In this document: positions 1 through 8,593 of the stretch, piece after piece
How positions within the stretch are numbered: position 1 is the stretch's first letter
Layout: every line of letters begins with the position of its first letter
Position numbers and translations under genes: made by a program
The notes under the pieces: generated by a model
What the model saw: the letters and a program-made list of their open reading frames with translations, nothing else
The model's database searches: none
Told to the model about the DNA's origin: nothing
Source of the DNA: JBCCGE01 sp039029455
Lineage (GTDB): Bacteria > Pseudomonadota > Gammaproteobacteria > Arenicellales > Poriferihabitantaceae
DNA length: 26,390 nt
NCBI GenBank assembly: GCA_039029455.1
Contig: JBCCGE010000042.1
Span: forward strand, 1-26,390
Direction of reading: 5' to 3'

Positions 1-263
1 TACTGGTTCTGAATCCGAAGGCCTATGTGATCATAGGTGCTTTATTTTCCCAATTTCTCAATAGTGAGGGCGACCCTAAACGCGCTGTATTGGTGATCTC
101 AGCACTGTTTACAGTCAACAACCTCATCGCTTTTATAATATGGACCGTTGCAGGAGACTGGCTGTCACGACTGTTTTCCCATCCGGACAAAGCCAGACTA
201 TTGAACCGGGGTCTCTCAGTAATGCTGCTCGCGGTGGCTATCTGGCTGGCGCTTGGGGTTTAG
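1..263 (+). CDS. LysE/RhtB-family amino-acid exporter, C-terminal part (5' end outside window)
   Basis: The reading frame is already open at the first complete codon (base 3) and ends with TAG at 261-263, so only about 86 C-terminal residues are present. The visible protein begins LVLNPKAY; the NPKA motif followed by a hydrophobic segment and a Phe-rich stretch is characteristic of LysE/RhtB translocators, which export amino acids or homoserine-type compounds across the inner membrane. Two further hydrophobic helices follow (around FTVNNLIAFIIWTVAG and the very C-terminus VMLLAVAIWLALGV), as expected for the last membrane spans of a roughly 200-residue exporter. The gene converges on the next one, 18 bases away, with no obvious terminator between them. 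The substrate cannot be told from this fragment. Confidence 0.82.
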   Translation, partial: LVLNPKAYVIIGALFSQFLNSEGDPKRAVLVISALFTVNNLIAFIIWTVAGDWLSRLFSHPDKARLLNRGLSVMLLAVAIWLALGV

Positions 264-281
264 GTTTAGAAAGTGTAAAGC

Positions 282-2711
282 TCATGCGCGCAGTTTCTCG
301 CCTTTTGGATCGAAAAGCGGCTCGGACAACAACCTGGCTTTGTGAGGTTTTCCCAGAACCGCAACTTCGAATTCGTTTGAAGGATCTGCGAGCTCTGCAT
401 CCACATAGCCAAGAGCCACTGACGTTGCGAACGTAAAACTGTACGATCCCGAAGTAATCCGGCCGGCGTATTTGCCATTCATGTAAATGGTCTCTCCACC
501 CCAGGCGTCGGCTCCGTTCTTGCCGTCTTCAGTCTCAATAGTAAAGCTGCACATCAGCTGACGTGGCGGCAGGTCTTTAATCGCCAGGTAGCCGTCCCTG
601 CCATGGAAAACGGGCTTTTCGGTTTTTACGAGCCCGTCCATCCGGCTTTCTGTGGGATACCACTCCGGCGAATACTCCCGACTCCAGCTGCCGTAGCCTT
701 TTTCAATGCGCATCGAGCCCAGCGCTCTGGAACCGACCGGCTTGATTCCGTAGGGTTCACCACAGTCGAGCAACGACTGATACAAATCCAGCTGATTGCG
801 CTCGTCCACATAGAGTTCAAAACCAAGGTCACCCGTAAACGACACTCTCAGCATGATAGCTTCATAACCGTTGATCGAAACGATTCGATTCCGCATAAAG
901 CGATGTGTCTCGTTATCAAGCGTCTTCCCGGTCAGTGTCTCAACCACTTTTCTGGCATTGGGTCCGGCCACATTTACGCCAGCCATTGCATCGGTGACGC
1001 AGGCGAAACTTACGCCGTCTGCGGGCAGATAGGATTCGAAAATCCGACAGTGATAGTCCTCAGCGATGCCGGAACCGATCATGAACAATCGCTCATCGCT
1101 TATCCTCGCGACCGTAAAGTCGCCCGCCAGCCCGCCGCGCAGACTCAACAACGGCGTCAGGCAGGTGCGTCCGTTTTCTTTTGGTACGTGATTGGCAATA
1201 ATTTTGTCGAGCCAATTAACCGCGTTCGGCCCTCTGATCTCGTATTTGGCAAAATTTGACGTATCAACAATGCCGACGGATTCTCGTAACGCCCTGACCT
1301 CCTGCCCCATGACATCAAACCACGCGGGACGCTCGAAACCGAAGTCGTCCTTCTGCTCGACACCGGCCGGTGCAAACCAGTGGGGATGCTCCCAGCCATA
1401 CGACAACCCAAAGACCCCGCCCATGGACTTTTGAAGTTCGTAGACCGGTCGCTGTTTCATCGGCCTGCCGGCTTCACGTTCCTCGTTTGGAAAGTGAATT
1501 CGGAATCGTGAACTGTAGGTATCGAGTGCCCTGGCCTTGGTAAACGACTTACTTGCCCAGTTTCCAAAGCGTGCAACGTCCCAGGGAAACATATCCAGTT
1601 CGGGTTCGCCTTCAACTATCCACTGCGCCAGGGTAATGCCAAGCCCGGCACTTTGACTGAATCCCGGAATAATGCCATTGCAGCACAAATAATTACGCAA
1701 CCCCCTGACCGGACCGACAAGTGCAGAGGAATCCGGCGACCAGATCATCGGTCCGTTGATCACCTGCTTGACCCCCGCTTCAGCAAGCTGGGGAATGCGA
1801 TCACAGGCTCGCATCACGTTGTCAACGATGCGGTCCAGATCCTGCGGCAGTAAATCGTGCCCAAAATCCAGCGGTGTACCCTCCTCAGCCCAAAAGCGAC
1901 CGTCTTTCTCGTACGCACCCACGAGTAAACCTTTGCCCTCCTGTCGCAGGTAGTACTCCTTGTCCCGGTCAGCCACCAGGGGCAGTTCGCGACCAATAGC
2001 CTCAATCTCGGGAATAGGCTCGGTGACGAAATACTGATGCTCCATGGTCATCAGTGGCAGTTCAAACCCGGCAAGTGCTGCAACTTCCCTGCCCCAAAGT
2101 CCGGCGGCATTAACAACGTATTCGGCGTGGATCGTGCCCTTCGGGGTCACCACGTTCCAGGTTCCGTCCGATCTGGGATTGGTCTCGACTACCGGCGTAA
2201 ACCGATAGATTTCAGCACCATTTTGCCGCGCGCCGCTGGCATAGGCGTGGGTAACACCCGATGGATCGACGTGTCCACCCAGGGGCTCAAACATGGCGCA
2301 CTTTACATCGTCAATGTTCATCAACGGATGCAGTTCACGAATCTCTGCGGGAGAGATTTCATAAAATTCGGCATCAAACGCAGAGGCTTTTGACGCCTGG
2401 ATGCGCAATTGATGAACGCGATCCTGAGTGCATGCGAGGTAAATCGAGCCCGGTTGATGAACACCGCATGACTGACCGGTCTCCGATTCAAGCTCGTTAT
2501 AGAGCTTCATCGTGTAGTACTGCAGGCGGGAAATATTGTTATTGTCGTGAAGACCGTGAATCCCTGCCGCTGCGTGCCAGGTTGAACCCGACGTCAGCTC
2601 ATCCCGTTCCAGCAACACCACATCTCGCCAGCCAAGCTTGGTCAGATGATAAAGGATACTGCAGCCGATTAATCCGCCGCCAATAACAACAACCTGTGCA
2701 CTCGTCTTCAT
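282..2711 (-). CDS. Dimethylglycine/sarcosine dehydrogenase-like FAD oxidoreductase with GcvT domain
   Basis: This 809-residue protein has the three-part architecture of dimethylglycine and sarcosine dehydrogenases. An N-terminal FAD-binding DAO domain (about 7-370) has the dinucleotide motif VVIGGGLIG near residues 8-16. A linker domain covers about 370-425, and a C-terminal GcvT-type tetrahydrofolate domain fills about 430-800. The motif STWHAAAG places a His at residue 46, where DMGDH-family enzymes bind FAD covalently. Family members oxidatively demethylate N-methylated glycines and pass the one-carbon unit to folate in the C-terminal domain. The ATG is preceded by GGAAGG at good spacing. 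The gene lies 54 bases behind an aminotransferase on the same strand, so the two are probably one operon. The family is clear; the exact substrate (dimethylglycine, sarcosine or another N-methyl amine) is not. Confidence 0.88.
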   Translation of the reverse strand: MKTSAQVVVIGGGLIGCSILYHLTKLGWRDVVLLERDELTSGSTWHAAAGIHGLHDNNNISRLQYYTMKLYNELESETGQSCGVHQPGSIYLACTQDRVHQLRIQASKASAFDAEFYEISPAEIRELHPLMNIDDVKCAMFEPLGGHVDPSGVTHAYASGARQNGAEIYRFTPVVETNPRSDGTWNVVTPKGTIHAEYVVNAAGLWGREVAALAGFELPLMTMEHQYFVTEPIPEIEAIGRELPLVADRDKEYYLRQEGKGLLVGAYEKDGRFWAEEGTPLDFGHDLLPQDLDRIVDNVMRACDRIPQLAEAGVKQVINGPMIWSPDSSALVGPVRGLRNYLCCNGIIPGFSQSAGLGITLAQWIVEGEPELDMFPWDVARFGNWASKSFTKARALDTYSSRFRIHFPNEEREAGRPMKQRPVYELQKSMGGVFGLSYGWEHPHWFAPAGVEQKDDFGFERPAWFDVMGQEVRALRESVGIVDTSNFAKYEIRGPNAVNWLDKIIANHVPKENGRTCLTPLLSLRGGLAGDFTVARISDERLFMIGSGIAEDYHCRIFESYLPADGVSFACVTDAMAGVNVAGPNARKVVETLTGKTLDNETHRFMRNRIVSINGYEAIMLRVSFTGDLGFELYVDERNQLDLYQSLLDCGEPYGIKPVGSRALGSMRIEKGYGSWSREYSPEWYPTESRMDGLVKTEKPVFHGRDGYLAIKDLPPRQLMCSFTIETEDGKNGADAWGGETIYMNGKYAGRITSGSYSFTFATSVALGYVDAELADPSNEFEVAVLGKPHKARLLSEPLFDPKGEKLRA

Positions 2712-2765
2712 TCAAGCCTTCCGGAGATTTCGCAATCGTGTGTGAAACAAACCGGCAGAATTGTG

Positions 2766-3950
2766 CTAATCGCTCGCGCGCAGCGATTTCACATATTCGA
2801 CGATTCGTACTGATGCGACGACGATCTGCTCATCGGTGGTGCATAAACTGACGCGGATGAGCCCGCTTCCGGTGCTGCCAAAACCGTCACAGGGCAAAAC
2901 CGCCACATCATATCGATCGAGCAACTGTCTCGCGAACTGCTGACTGGAGACGCCCAGATCTCGAACATCCAGCACAACAAACATCCCTCCTACAGCAGCA
3001 TGTACGGACAATCCGGGCGCGCTTTCCAGATGAGTGAGCATGATATCCCGCCTTCGATTCATGCTTTCACCGACATCGAGGGCGGTTTCAAAATCATCAC
3101 GCAGGGCGGTAACTGCCGCATCCATTGTAAATTGGGGCAGACCGTAGGCCATGCACATGCAAAGATTGTAAAGCGGAGTGACCAGTATTTCAGGGCCGAC
3201 CACCCAGCCGATACGCCAGCCAGTCATACGGTGAGACTTTGAAACACTGGATACTGTAACCACAACCTTGTCTGCTCCGGGTGCACTGGCGGCACTGCAG
3301 CGTTCGTTCTCAGGAAGCAGTTCCTGATACACCTCATCGGAAATCAACCAGATATCGCGTCGCGCGCACTCTCTGACCAAAGTGTCCAGTCGCTGCCGCT
3401 CGTAGACCGCACCAACCGGGTTGTTCGGTGAGTTAATTACAATCGCCCGGGTTCGCGGAGTAACAGCGGCCAGAATGGCGTCCGGGTCAATCTGAAAACC
3501 ATGTTCAGCCCGCGTTGGAACACTCACCAGATGCGCGCCCGTAGCTGAAAATGTAGCCGGGTATGTGGTGTAATAAGGTTCGGACAGGATAACCTCATCG
3601 CCGCTTTCCAGAAGAACCTGCGCCACTGAAAACAATGCGTTCTGGGCTCCTGCAAACACCACGCACTGATCCGCCGACACAGATTGTCCGGTATTGCGGA
3701 GGTGACGCTCGACGATAGCCTGCCGAAGATTTTCATTCCCATTAACCGGGGTATAGTGATGACGCCCGGCCCGAAGACTGGCCACCGCACTATCAACAAT
3801 CGGATCCGGGGTCAGCTTTTCCAGCTCTTGCCCCACGCTGAGAACGATAACCTCGTCCCCGGCATCCACACGAGCCAGTGCATCGTAGTGCACTTCCCAC
3901 GCGTCCACACCTTCACCACCGATTCGATCGGCCAAACTGGAAAACTTCAT
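2766..3950 (-). CDS. PLP-dependent class I/II aminotransferase, AruH (arginine:pyruvate transaminase)-like
   Basis: This 394-residue fold type I aminotransferase resembles, from memory, Pseudomonas AruH along its whole length: the start MKFSSLADRI, the HYTPVNGNENLRQAI segment, FAGAQNALF, INSPNNPVGA, ISDEVYQELL and the C-terminal GGMFVVLDVR. The PLP-binding Lys is K238 in SSVSKSHRMTGWR, and the NSPNNP and DEVY motifs supply other cofactor contacts. The usual GDPDFDTP loop near residue 40 is replaced by GQELEKLTP, which may change substrate binding. It is the first gene of a two-gene unit with the DMGDH-like flavoprotein. No strong ribosome-binding site precedes the ATG. It could use arginine, another basic amino acid or an aromatic one; the sequence supports the family but not the substrate. 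Confidence 0.83.
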   Translation of the reverse strand: MKFSSLADRIGGEGVDAWEVHYDALARVDAGDEVIVLSVGQELEKLTPDPIVDSAVASLRAGRHHYTPVNGNENLRQAIVERHLRNTGQSVSADQCVVFAGAQNALFSVAQVLLESGDEVILSEPYYTTYPATFSATGAHLVSVPTRAEHGFQIDPDAILAAVTPRTRAIVINSPNNPVGAVYERQRLDTLVRECARRDIWLISDEVYQELLPENERCSAASAPGADKVVVTVSSVSKSHRMTGWRIGWVVGPEILVTPLYNLCMCMAYGLPQFTMDAAVTALRDDFETALDVGESMNRRRDIMLTHLESAPGLSVHAAVGGMFVVLDVRDLGVSSQQFARQLLDRYDVAVLPCDGFGSTGSGLIRVSLCTTDEQIVVASVRIVEYVKSLRASD

Positions 3951-3986
3951 AATTCAAATGTGTACTTTATCAGTGACTGCGGATTA

Positions 3987-4002
3987 TCAATCAATTGATT
4001 GA
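3987..4002. promoter_or_regulatory. 16-bp perfect palindrome in divergent promoter region (candidate operator)
   Basis: TCAATCAATTGATTGA is identical to its own reverse complement. It lies in the 179-base gap between the divergent aminotransferase (start at 3950, 37 bases away) and moxR-like (start at 4130) genes, where a dimeric regulator would be expected to bind. I do not recognise the regulator. The rest of the gap is AT-rich without a convincing pair of promoter boxes. Confidence 0.4.
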
Positions 4003-4129
4003 ACCTGCCCACTATCTTGTACTCTACTCAACCTTTATATTGGTCACATTATCCTTATCTTTCCGGTCAGGGGCTGGAATCTGACCAACAGGGAATAGCC
4101 AAAACAACGCAGCAGTCCGGGACAACACG

Positions 4130-5035
4130 ATGCACGCCGCAGAATCCATTGCCAACATAATAAAGCAGGCTGAATCCATACTTTTGGGGAAACAAACTGC
4201 CGTCCGGCAGGCTGTCATCTGCCTGATGGCCAATGGCCACCTGTTAATCAACGATCTGCCAGGCGTTGGCAAGACCACGTTGGCCAATTTGCTGGCGAAT
4301 CTCTTCGGGTTCGAGTATCAGCGAATTCAGTTTACCAGCGATCTGTTACCTGCAGACATTACGGGGGTCTCCACGTTTGATGCTCGAACTGGGGCATTCA
4401 CCTTCCACAAGGGTCCAATATTCTCTCAACTGGTACTGGCCGACGAAATTAACAGAGCATCGCCCAAAACACAGAGCGCACTGCTTGAAGCTATGGAAGA
4501 GAGGCAGGTGTCTATTGAGACTCAGACCCGTTCTCTGCCCGAGCCGTTTTTTGTTATCGCCACACAAAACCCCGCGGAACAGGTTGGAACCTTCCCACTA
4601 CCTGAATCCCAACTCGACCGGTTCATGTTTTCCATTCGGATCGGATATCCTGATGCTGAGGCGGAAAAGCAGCTACTGAAAAATCGTGACCCGCGCAGCA
4701 GACTCAACCAGATCACTCCGCAAATTGAACTGGACGAGTTTCTCAGGATTCAGTCCCAGATAACGGACGTGTTCGCATCAGATGCGCTGCTTGAATACCT
4801 GCAGCATATTATTTCGTTCACCCGAACCTCCGGCAGTTTCGTCACGGGGTATTCACCGAGGGCGGGCATGGCGGTGCTTCGCGCTGCACGCGCTACTGCG
4901 TTTCTTGATCAACGCAAAGAAGTTCTGCCAGAAGACATTCAATTTGTGTTGCCTGCTACGGTGCATCATTTACGTTCGCGTGAACGCAACGACCATATCG
5001 CTGAAGAGATCCTGAACAGTGTCCCAATCCCCTGA
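4130..5035 (+). CDS. MoxR-family AAA+ ATPase
   Basis: This 301-residue AAA+ ATPase of the MoxR family has Walker A GVGKTT at residues 45-50, Walker B LVLADEIN at about 101-108 followed by RASPKTQSALLEAMEERQVS, sensor-1 TQNPAEQ with the downstream QLDRFM, and sensor-2 GYSPRAG. MoxR proteins are chaperone-like ATPases that act with von Willebrand or DUF58 partners in maturing envelope or metalloprotein targets. It heads a tight operon: the DUF58 gene starts inside its last codons (17-base overlap) and a transglutaminase-like membrane protein follows. This moxR, DUF58 and tgpA-like order is common in gammaproteobacteria such as Pseudomonas. The ATG follows GGGA at about seven bases. The specific client is unknown. 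Confidence 0.93.
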   Translation: MHAAESIANIIKQAESILLGKQTAVRQAVICLMANGHLLINDLPGVGKTTLANLLANLFGFEYQRIQFTSDLLPADITGVSTFDARTGAFTFHKGPIFSQLVLADEINRASPKTQSALLEAMEERQVSIETQTRSLPEPFFVIATQNPAEQVGTFPLPESQLDRFMFSIRIGYPDAEAEKQLLKNRDPRSRLNQITPQIELDEFLRIQSQITDVFASDALLEYLQHIISFTRTSGSFVTGYSPRAGMAVLRAARATAFLDQRKEVLPEDIQFVLPATVHHLRSRERNDHIAEEILNSVPIP

Positions 5036-5996
5036 TTCAGCAGTTACAGGCGGCTTTAAAGGACGGTTTAGCGAGGCATTCAATCGCACAGCCCGGCTCG
5101 AGAGTGACGGCACACTGACCATCACACCTCGCCAGGTATACATACTGCCCACCCGCTATGGTCTGGTCTTTGCCGTCATGTTGTTTGCAATGCTGATCGG
5201 TTCACACAACTACGGCGTAAATATGGGCTTCATGCTGACATTTTTACTTGCGGGCCTCGGCATGTCGGCACTGCTGCAAACCTGGCGCAATCTGGTCGGA
5301 TTGCAACTTCGAGTGCTTCCAGGTGAACCGGTGCATGCCGAGTCGCCCAGCGTGCTCAGCATCACACTGATCAATAACCGCCGCACACCACGTTCAGCAA
5401 TCCAGGTTCGCCTGCAGACCGATGCAGCCTGGGCGGACCTGTCGGCATCGGGCAGTGAAACTATCCACGTCCCCTATCAGCCCGCAGACCGAGGCTGGTT
5501 TTCCCCCGGTCGGCTGACCTGCTACACGTTTTTCCCGTTCGGTCTGTTTTATGCATGGGCTTACTTCAATACCGATAAAAAATACCTGATCTATCCCAGA
5601 CTTGACGATTTCCCTGCAGAAACGACACAGCGCGCCAGTGATGAACTTCCCAGAGGTCGACCGCAAACGGGCGATGAAGATTTTTACGGGCATCGCAACT
5701 ACCAGGAGGGCGATCAGCCCAATCGAATTGACTGGAAAGCCTTTGCCCGCGGGCGTGGTCTGCTGGCAAAGCAATACCATCAGGAACACGATGAGGATCT
5801 CTGGCTGGAATGGGGCTCGCTGTCTGACTACGGCATTGAACAAAGACTCTCTATGATGGCCAGGGCAGTTGTCGAATTTGATCGCGCGGGTCTGCGTTAC
5901 GGACTCAGAATTCCGGGCGAGACAATTAAGCCGGACTTCGGCAATAGACATCGACATCGGTGCCTGAAAGCGCTCGCACTGTTTCTTGAGACCTGA
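5019..5996 (+). CDS. DUF58 domain membrane protein
   Basis: This 325-residue protein starts at GTG (5019), overlapping the end of the MoxR gene by 17 bases, with GAAGAG upstream. Two closely spaced membrane helices lie at about 45-90 (GLVFAVMLFAMLIG and MLTFLLAGLGMSALL). A beta-rich stretch follows, then the DUF58 signature: DEDFYGHRNYQEGDQPNRID, then WKAFARGRGLLAKQYHQEHD. DUF58 proteins are the usual partners of MoxR ATPases. Their biochemical role is poorly defined, though the C-terminal part is related to von Willebrand A folds. Here it sits between MoxR and the TgpA-like transglutaminase, five bases before the latter, which argues for a single membrane-associated complex or pathway. Confidence 0.92.
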   Translation: MSQSPDSAVTGGFKGRFSEAFNRTARLESDGTLTITPRQVYILPTRYGLVFAVMLFAMLIGSHNYGVNMGFMLTFLLAGLGMSALLQTWRNLVGLQLRVLPGEPVHAESPSVLSITLINNRRTPRSAIQVRLQTDAAWADLSASGSETIHVPYQPADRGWFSPGRLTCYTFFPFGLFYAWAYFNTDKKYLIYPRLDDFPAETTQRASDELPRGRPQTGDEDFYGHRNYQEGDQPNRIDWKAFARGRGLLAKQYHQEHDEDLWLEWGSLSDYGIEQRLSMMARAVVEFDRAGLRYGLRIPGETIKPDFGNRHRHRCLKALALFLET

Positions 5997-6001
5997 ACAA
6001 A

Positions 6002-7996
6002 ATGAGCCGGAAAATTATCAATGCGCTCGAACTGGAACCGATGGGTCGGGGACTGGTGATTTCGGTGGTAATCATGCTCTCACTTGCAGTACTGCCTCAC
6101 GCGCAAAACATTCGTCCGGAGATTGTGCTTCTGTTTTTTGCCTTCGCCTCCTGGCGCATACTTGATCTTTTCGTCAAACCGGATATCGCGAACCGTTGGG
6201 TGCTCTATGTGTTTGCGGCAATCGGCTTTTCGATCGCGGCGTGGTATTACGGCCCACCCGTGGGGCGAACACCGGGCATTGCTTTCCTGATAATCATGCT
6301 GGGACTCAAGCTGATTGAAATCAAAACCCGTCGGGATATTCGGGTCGTATTGATACTGGGGTACTTTACCCTGATCACCCATTTCCTCTTCAACGCGAAA
6401 ATCACCACTGTTTTGCCAATGATGGGTCTGGTGTTTGGATTCACCTGGCTTATGATTCAAATGGGTCATGTGGGATCAAAGCCACATCGATTGTCCGATA
6501 TCCGCCTGGCCGGAAAAATGTTTGTACAGGCCATTCCTTTCGCAATCATACTGTTCTTCCTGTTCCCGCGTCTGGCCGGTTCGGTCTGGGGATTGCAGGT
6601 TGGAGGACCCAGCGGGATATCCGGACTGTCAGACAGAATGTCGATGGGGTCGATCAGCGAACTGATTGAATCAAGCGAAACCGCGTTTCTGGCAAACTTC
6701 AAAACCAACGCGGTTCCTCGCAAGGATGAACGATACTGGCGTGGCGAAGTGTTTTGGCAAACCGATGGCAGAGAATGGAAGGCCGGCAGGAATACAAATC
6801 CCGCAGCGCCGAGACTTCAATCACGCGGTCGCACATTCGAATACGAAATGGATCTGCGATCGCGCACAAAAGACTGGTTGTTTGCCTTGGACATGCCGAC
6901 CTCTGTTCCTGACGGCGCCAGAATTCAGGACGACTACACGCTGAGTCGACCTAAAACCGGTAACTCAGATAACCGATACACACTGACCTCATCCAGCGAC
7001 TACATTGCCAGTACGGTTTCACCGGAAATTTTGACGAGAGCGCTGCAACTGCCAGATGGTGTCTCTACACCACGTCTCACCAATCTCGTAAACGATTTGA
7101 GATCGAGCTCGTGGAATGACAAGGAGTATGTCGATTCAGTGATGCAACATTTCAACAAGAATAACTTTGTATACACGCTGAAACCACCGCTGCTGACAAG
7201 CGATAAGCCGGTTGACGAGTTTATGTTTGAGAGTCAGCGTGGGTTTTGCGGTCACTATGCCAGCAGTTTTATCACCATGATGAGAATGGCCAATGTACCT
7301 GCAAGAATGGTCATTGGTTATCTCGGTGGTGAATATAACCCCCACGCAAACCAGATCGTTGTCAGACAATCCGACGCCCATGCCTGGGCCGAAGTCTGGT
7401 TGCAGGACAGCGGCTGGACCCGGGTTGATCCGACTACTGCAATCGCACCTGATCGAATCGAAAACCCTATCGACTACTCGTCGAGCGCCAATGACGGTAT
7501 CGTTCGCTTCGATCTCGGCAGTGACAATCTGATCGCAAACCTGCTCAGGGAGAGTCGATGGTTGATTGATTCAGCCCAGCTGAAGTGGCAGCAGTGGTTT
7601 ATCAATTTTGACTCAGAAAAACAGCGGCAACTATTGACCGGCCTCGGGCTGGGCAATCTGAATCTATCTACTGTAGCAAGTCTCGGTGGATTGCTGGCAA
7701 TCGGCACACTTGTAGTTATTGCATTTGTATTATTTAGCGCGGAGCGAAAAGCCATTGATCCGGTGCAAAGCCTTTACTATCGCTTTTGCAGGAAAATGGC
7801 GAAGAAAGGTGTCCACAAAAACCCGTCCGAAGGTCCAAGGGACTATTTGAACCGTCTAATCGAGACCTTTCCGGAACAGGCGACCAAAATACGTGCGGTT
7901 ATTGGACTTTATGTAAACCTTCGCTACGGCAAAAACGACGCCGGTTCTACCCGACAAAAGCTCCGTCAACTCAGTTCGGCAATTAACGCAGTGTAA
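6002..7996 (+). CDS. TgpA-like membrane transglutaminase (DUF3488 / transglutaminase core / DUF4129)
   Basis: This 664-residue inner-membrane protein has an N-terminal DUF3488 block with about five or six hydrophobic helices (residues 15-205), a large periplasmic part, a further membrane helix at about 560-582, and a cytoplasmic DUF4129-type tail. The transglutaminase core keeps its catalytic triad: Cys416 in RGFCGHYASSF, His460 in DAHAWAEVW and Asp476 in TRVDPTTA. Pseudomonas aeruginosa TgpA is the characterised relative; it is a periplasm-facing transglutaminase, reported as important for viability. It is the third gene of the MoxR operon, five bases after the DUF58 gene. The physiological substrate is unknown; envelope protein or peptidoglycan-linked modification is the usual suggestion and is inference here. 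Confidence 0.93.
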   Translation: MSRKIINALELEPMGRGLVISVVIMLSLAVLPHAQNIRPEIVLLFFAFASWRILDLFVKPDIANRWVLYVFAAIGFSIAAWYYGPPVGRTPGIAFLIIMLGLKLIEIKTRRDIRVVLILGYFTLITHFLFNAKITTVLPMMGLVFGFTWLMIQMGHVGSKPHRLSDIRLAGKMFVQAIPFAIILFFLFPRLAGSVWGLQVGGPSGISGLSDRMSMGSISELIESSETAFLANFKTNAVPRKDERYWRGEVFWQTDGREWKAGRNTNPAAPRLQSRGRTFEYEMDLRSRTKDWLFALDMPTSVPDGARIQDDYTLSRPKTGNSDNRYTLTSSSDYIASTVSPEILTRALQLPDGVSTPRLTNLVNDLRSSSWNDKEYVDSVMQHFNKNNFVYTLKPPLLTSDKPVDEFMFESQRGFCGHYASSFITMMRMANVPARMVIGYLGGEYNPHANQIVVRQSDAHAWAEVWLQDSGWTRVDPTTAIAPDRIENPIDYSSSANDGIVRFDLGSDNLIANLLRESRWLIDSAQLKWQQWFINFDSEKQRQLLTGLGLGNLNLSTVASLGGLLAIGTLVVIAFVLFSAERKAIDPVQSLYYRFCRKMAKKGVHKNPSEGPRDYLNRLIETFPEQATKIRAVIGLYVNLRYGKNDAGSTRQKLRQLSSAINAV

Positions 7997-8085
7997 GCAT
8001 CTCGAACTGTGGGCGCACCGGGTGTTGCGGAACTTTAAGCGAGACGTCAGTGTCGGAGTAATCAACTCATTCGATCCATCTTATT

Positions 8086-8490
8086 ATGAAATCTTTCTTT
8101 AGCCGATTTGGTGTACTTTCTCTGCTTCTAGCATTCTCCTCAATCAGTATGGCTGAGCAAACCCTGAGCGAGGGTGGCTGGACCGGACTGGGATACGACA
8201 TTGACGGCGGCTGGTCGATTGTCGATCGGGACAGTAAGCGGTACATTGTTTTTGATGAAAACTTTGACACAAAAAATGGCCCGGACCTCAAAGTATATCT
8301 GTCGAAAAAATCGGTAAATACCGTTCAGGGTCGCACTGTTGTGAAAAGCTCAATCGAAATCAGTCCACTAAAGTCGGCCTCGGGCACTCAGGAATACGAG
8401 ATCCCCGCCGATGTCGAACTCGACGATTTCAAATCTCTACTGATCCACTGTGAAGCATACTCACATCTTTGGGGTGGCTCTGATTTATAG
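8086..8490 (+). CDS. Secreted DM13-domain protein
   Basis: This 134-residue protein has a clear signal peptide (FGVLSLLLAFSSISMA, likely cleaved before EQTL). The mature part is essentially one DM13 domain: it contains NGPDLKVYLS, SGTQEYEIP and the C-terminal IHCEAYSHLWGGSDL, including the single conserved Cys typical of the domain. DM13 domains are thought to take part in extracytoplasmic redox or electron transfer, mainly from sequence analysis, so the role is tentative. The start follows the transglutaminase gene by 89 bases with no strong ribosome-binding site, so it may be its own transcription unit. No partner oxidoreductase is adjacent. Confidence 0.82.
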   Translation: MKSFFSRFGVLSLLLAFSSISMAEQTLSEGGWTGLGYDIDGGWSIVDRDSKRYIVFDENFDTKNGPDLKVYLSKKSVNTVQGRTVVKSSIEISPLKSASGTQEYEIPADVELDDFKSLLIHCEAYSHLWGGSDL

Positions 8491-8593
8491 ATTGTTGTCG
8501 CACACTGACGTCTGTTAACGACTTTCTCAGCACTCAAAACAACGTCATCATTGATATACTGGCATTCACCGCAACAACCTGAAACGCGCCGGA

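Noticed and set aside
603..1259. 218-codon plus-strand open frame
   Set aside because: It lies wholly antisense to the DMGDH-like gene, whose minus-strand protein is conserved throughout; the plus-strand product resembles no family.
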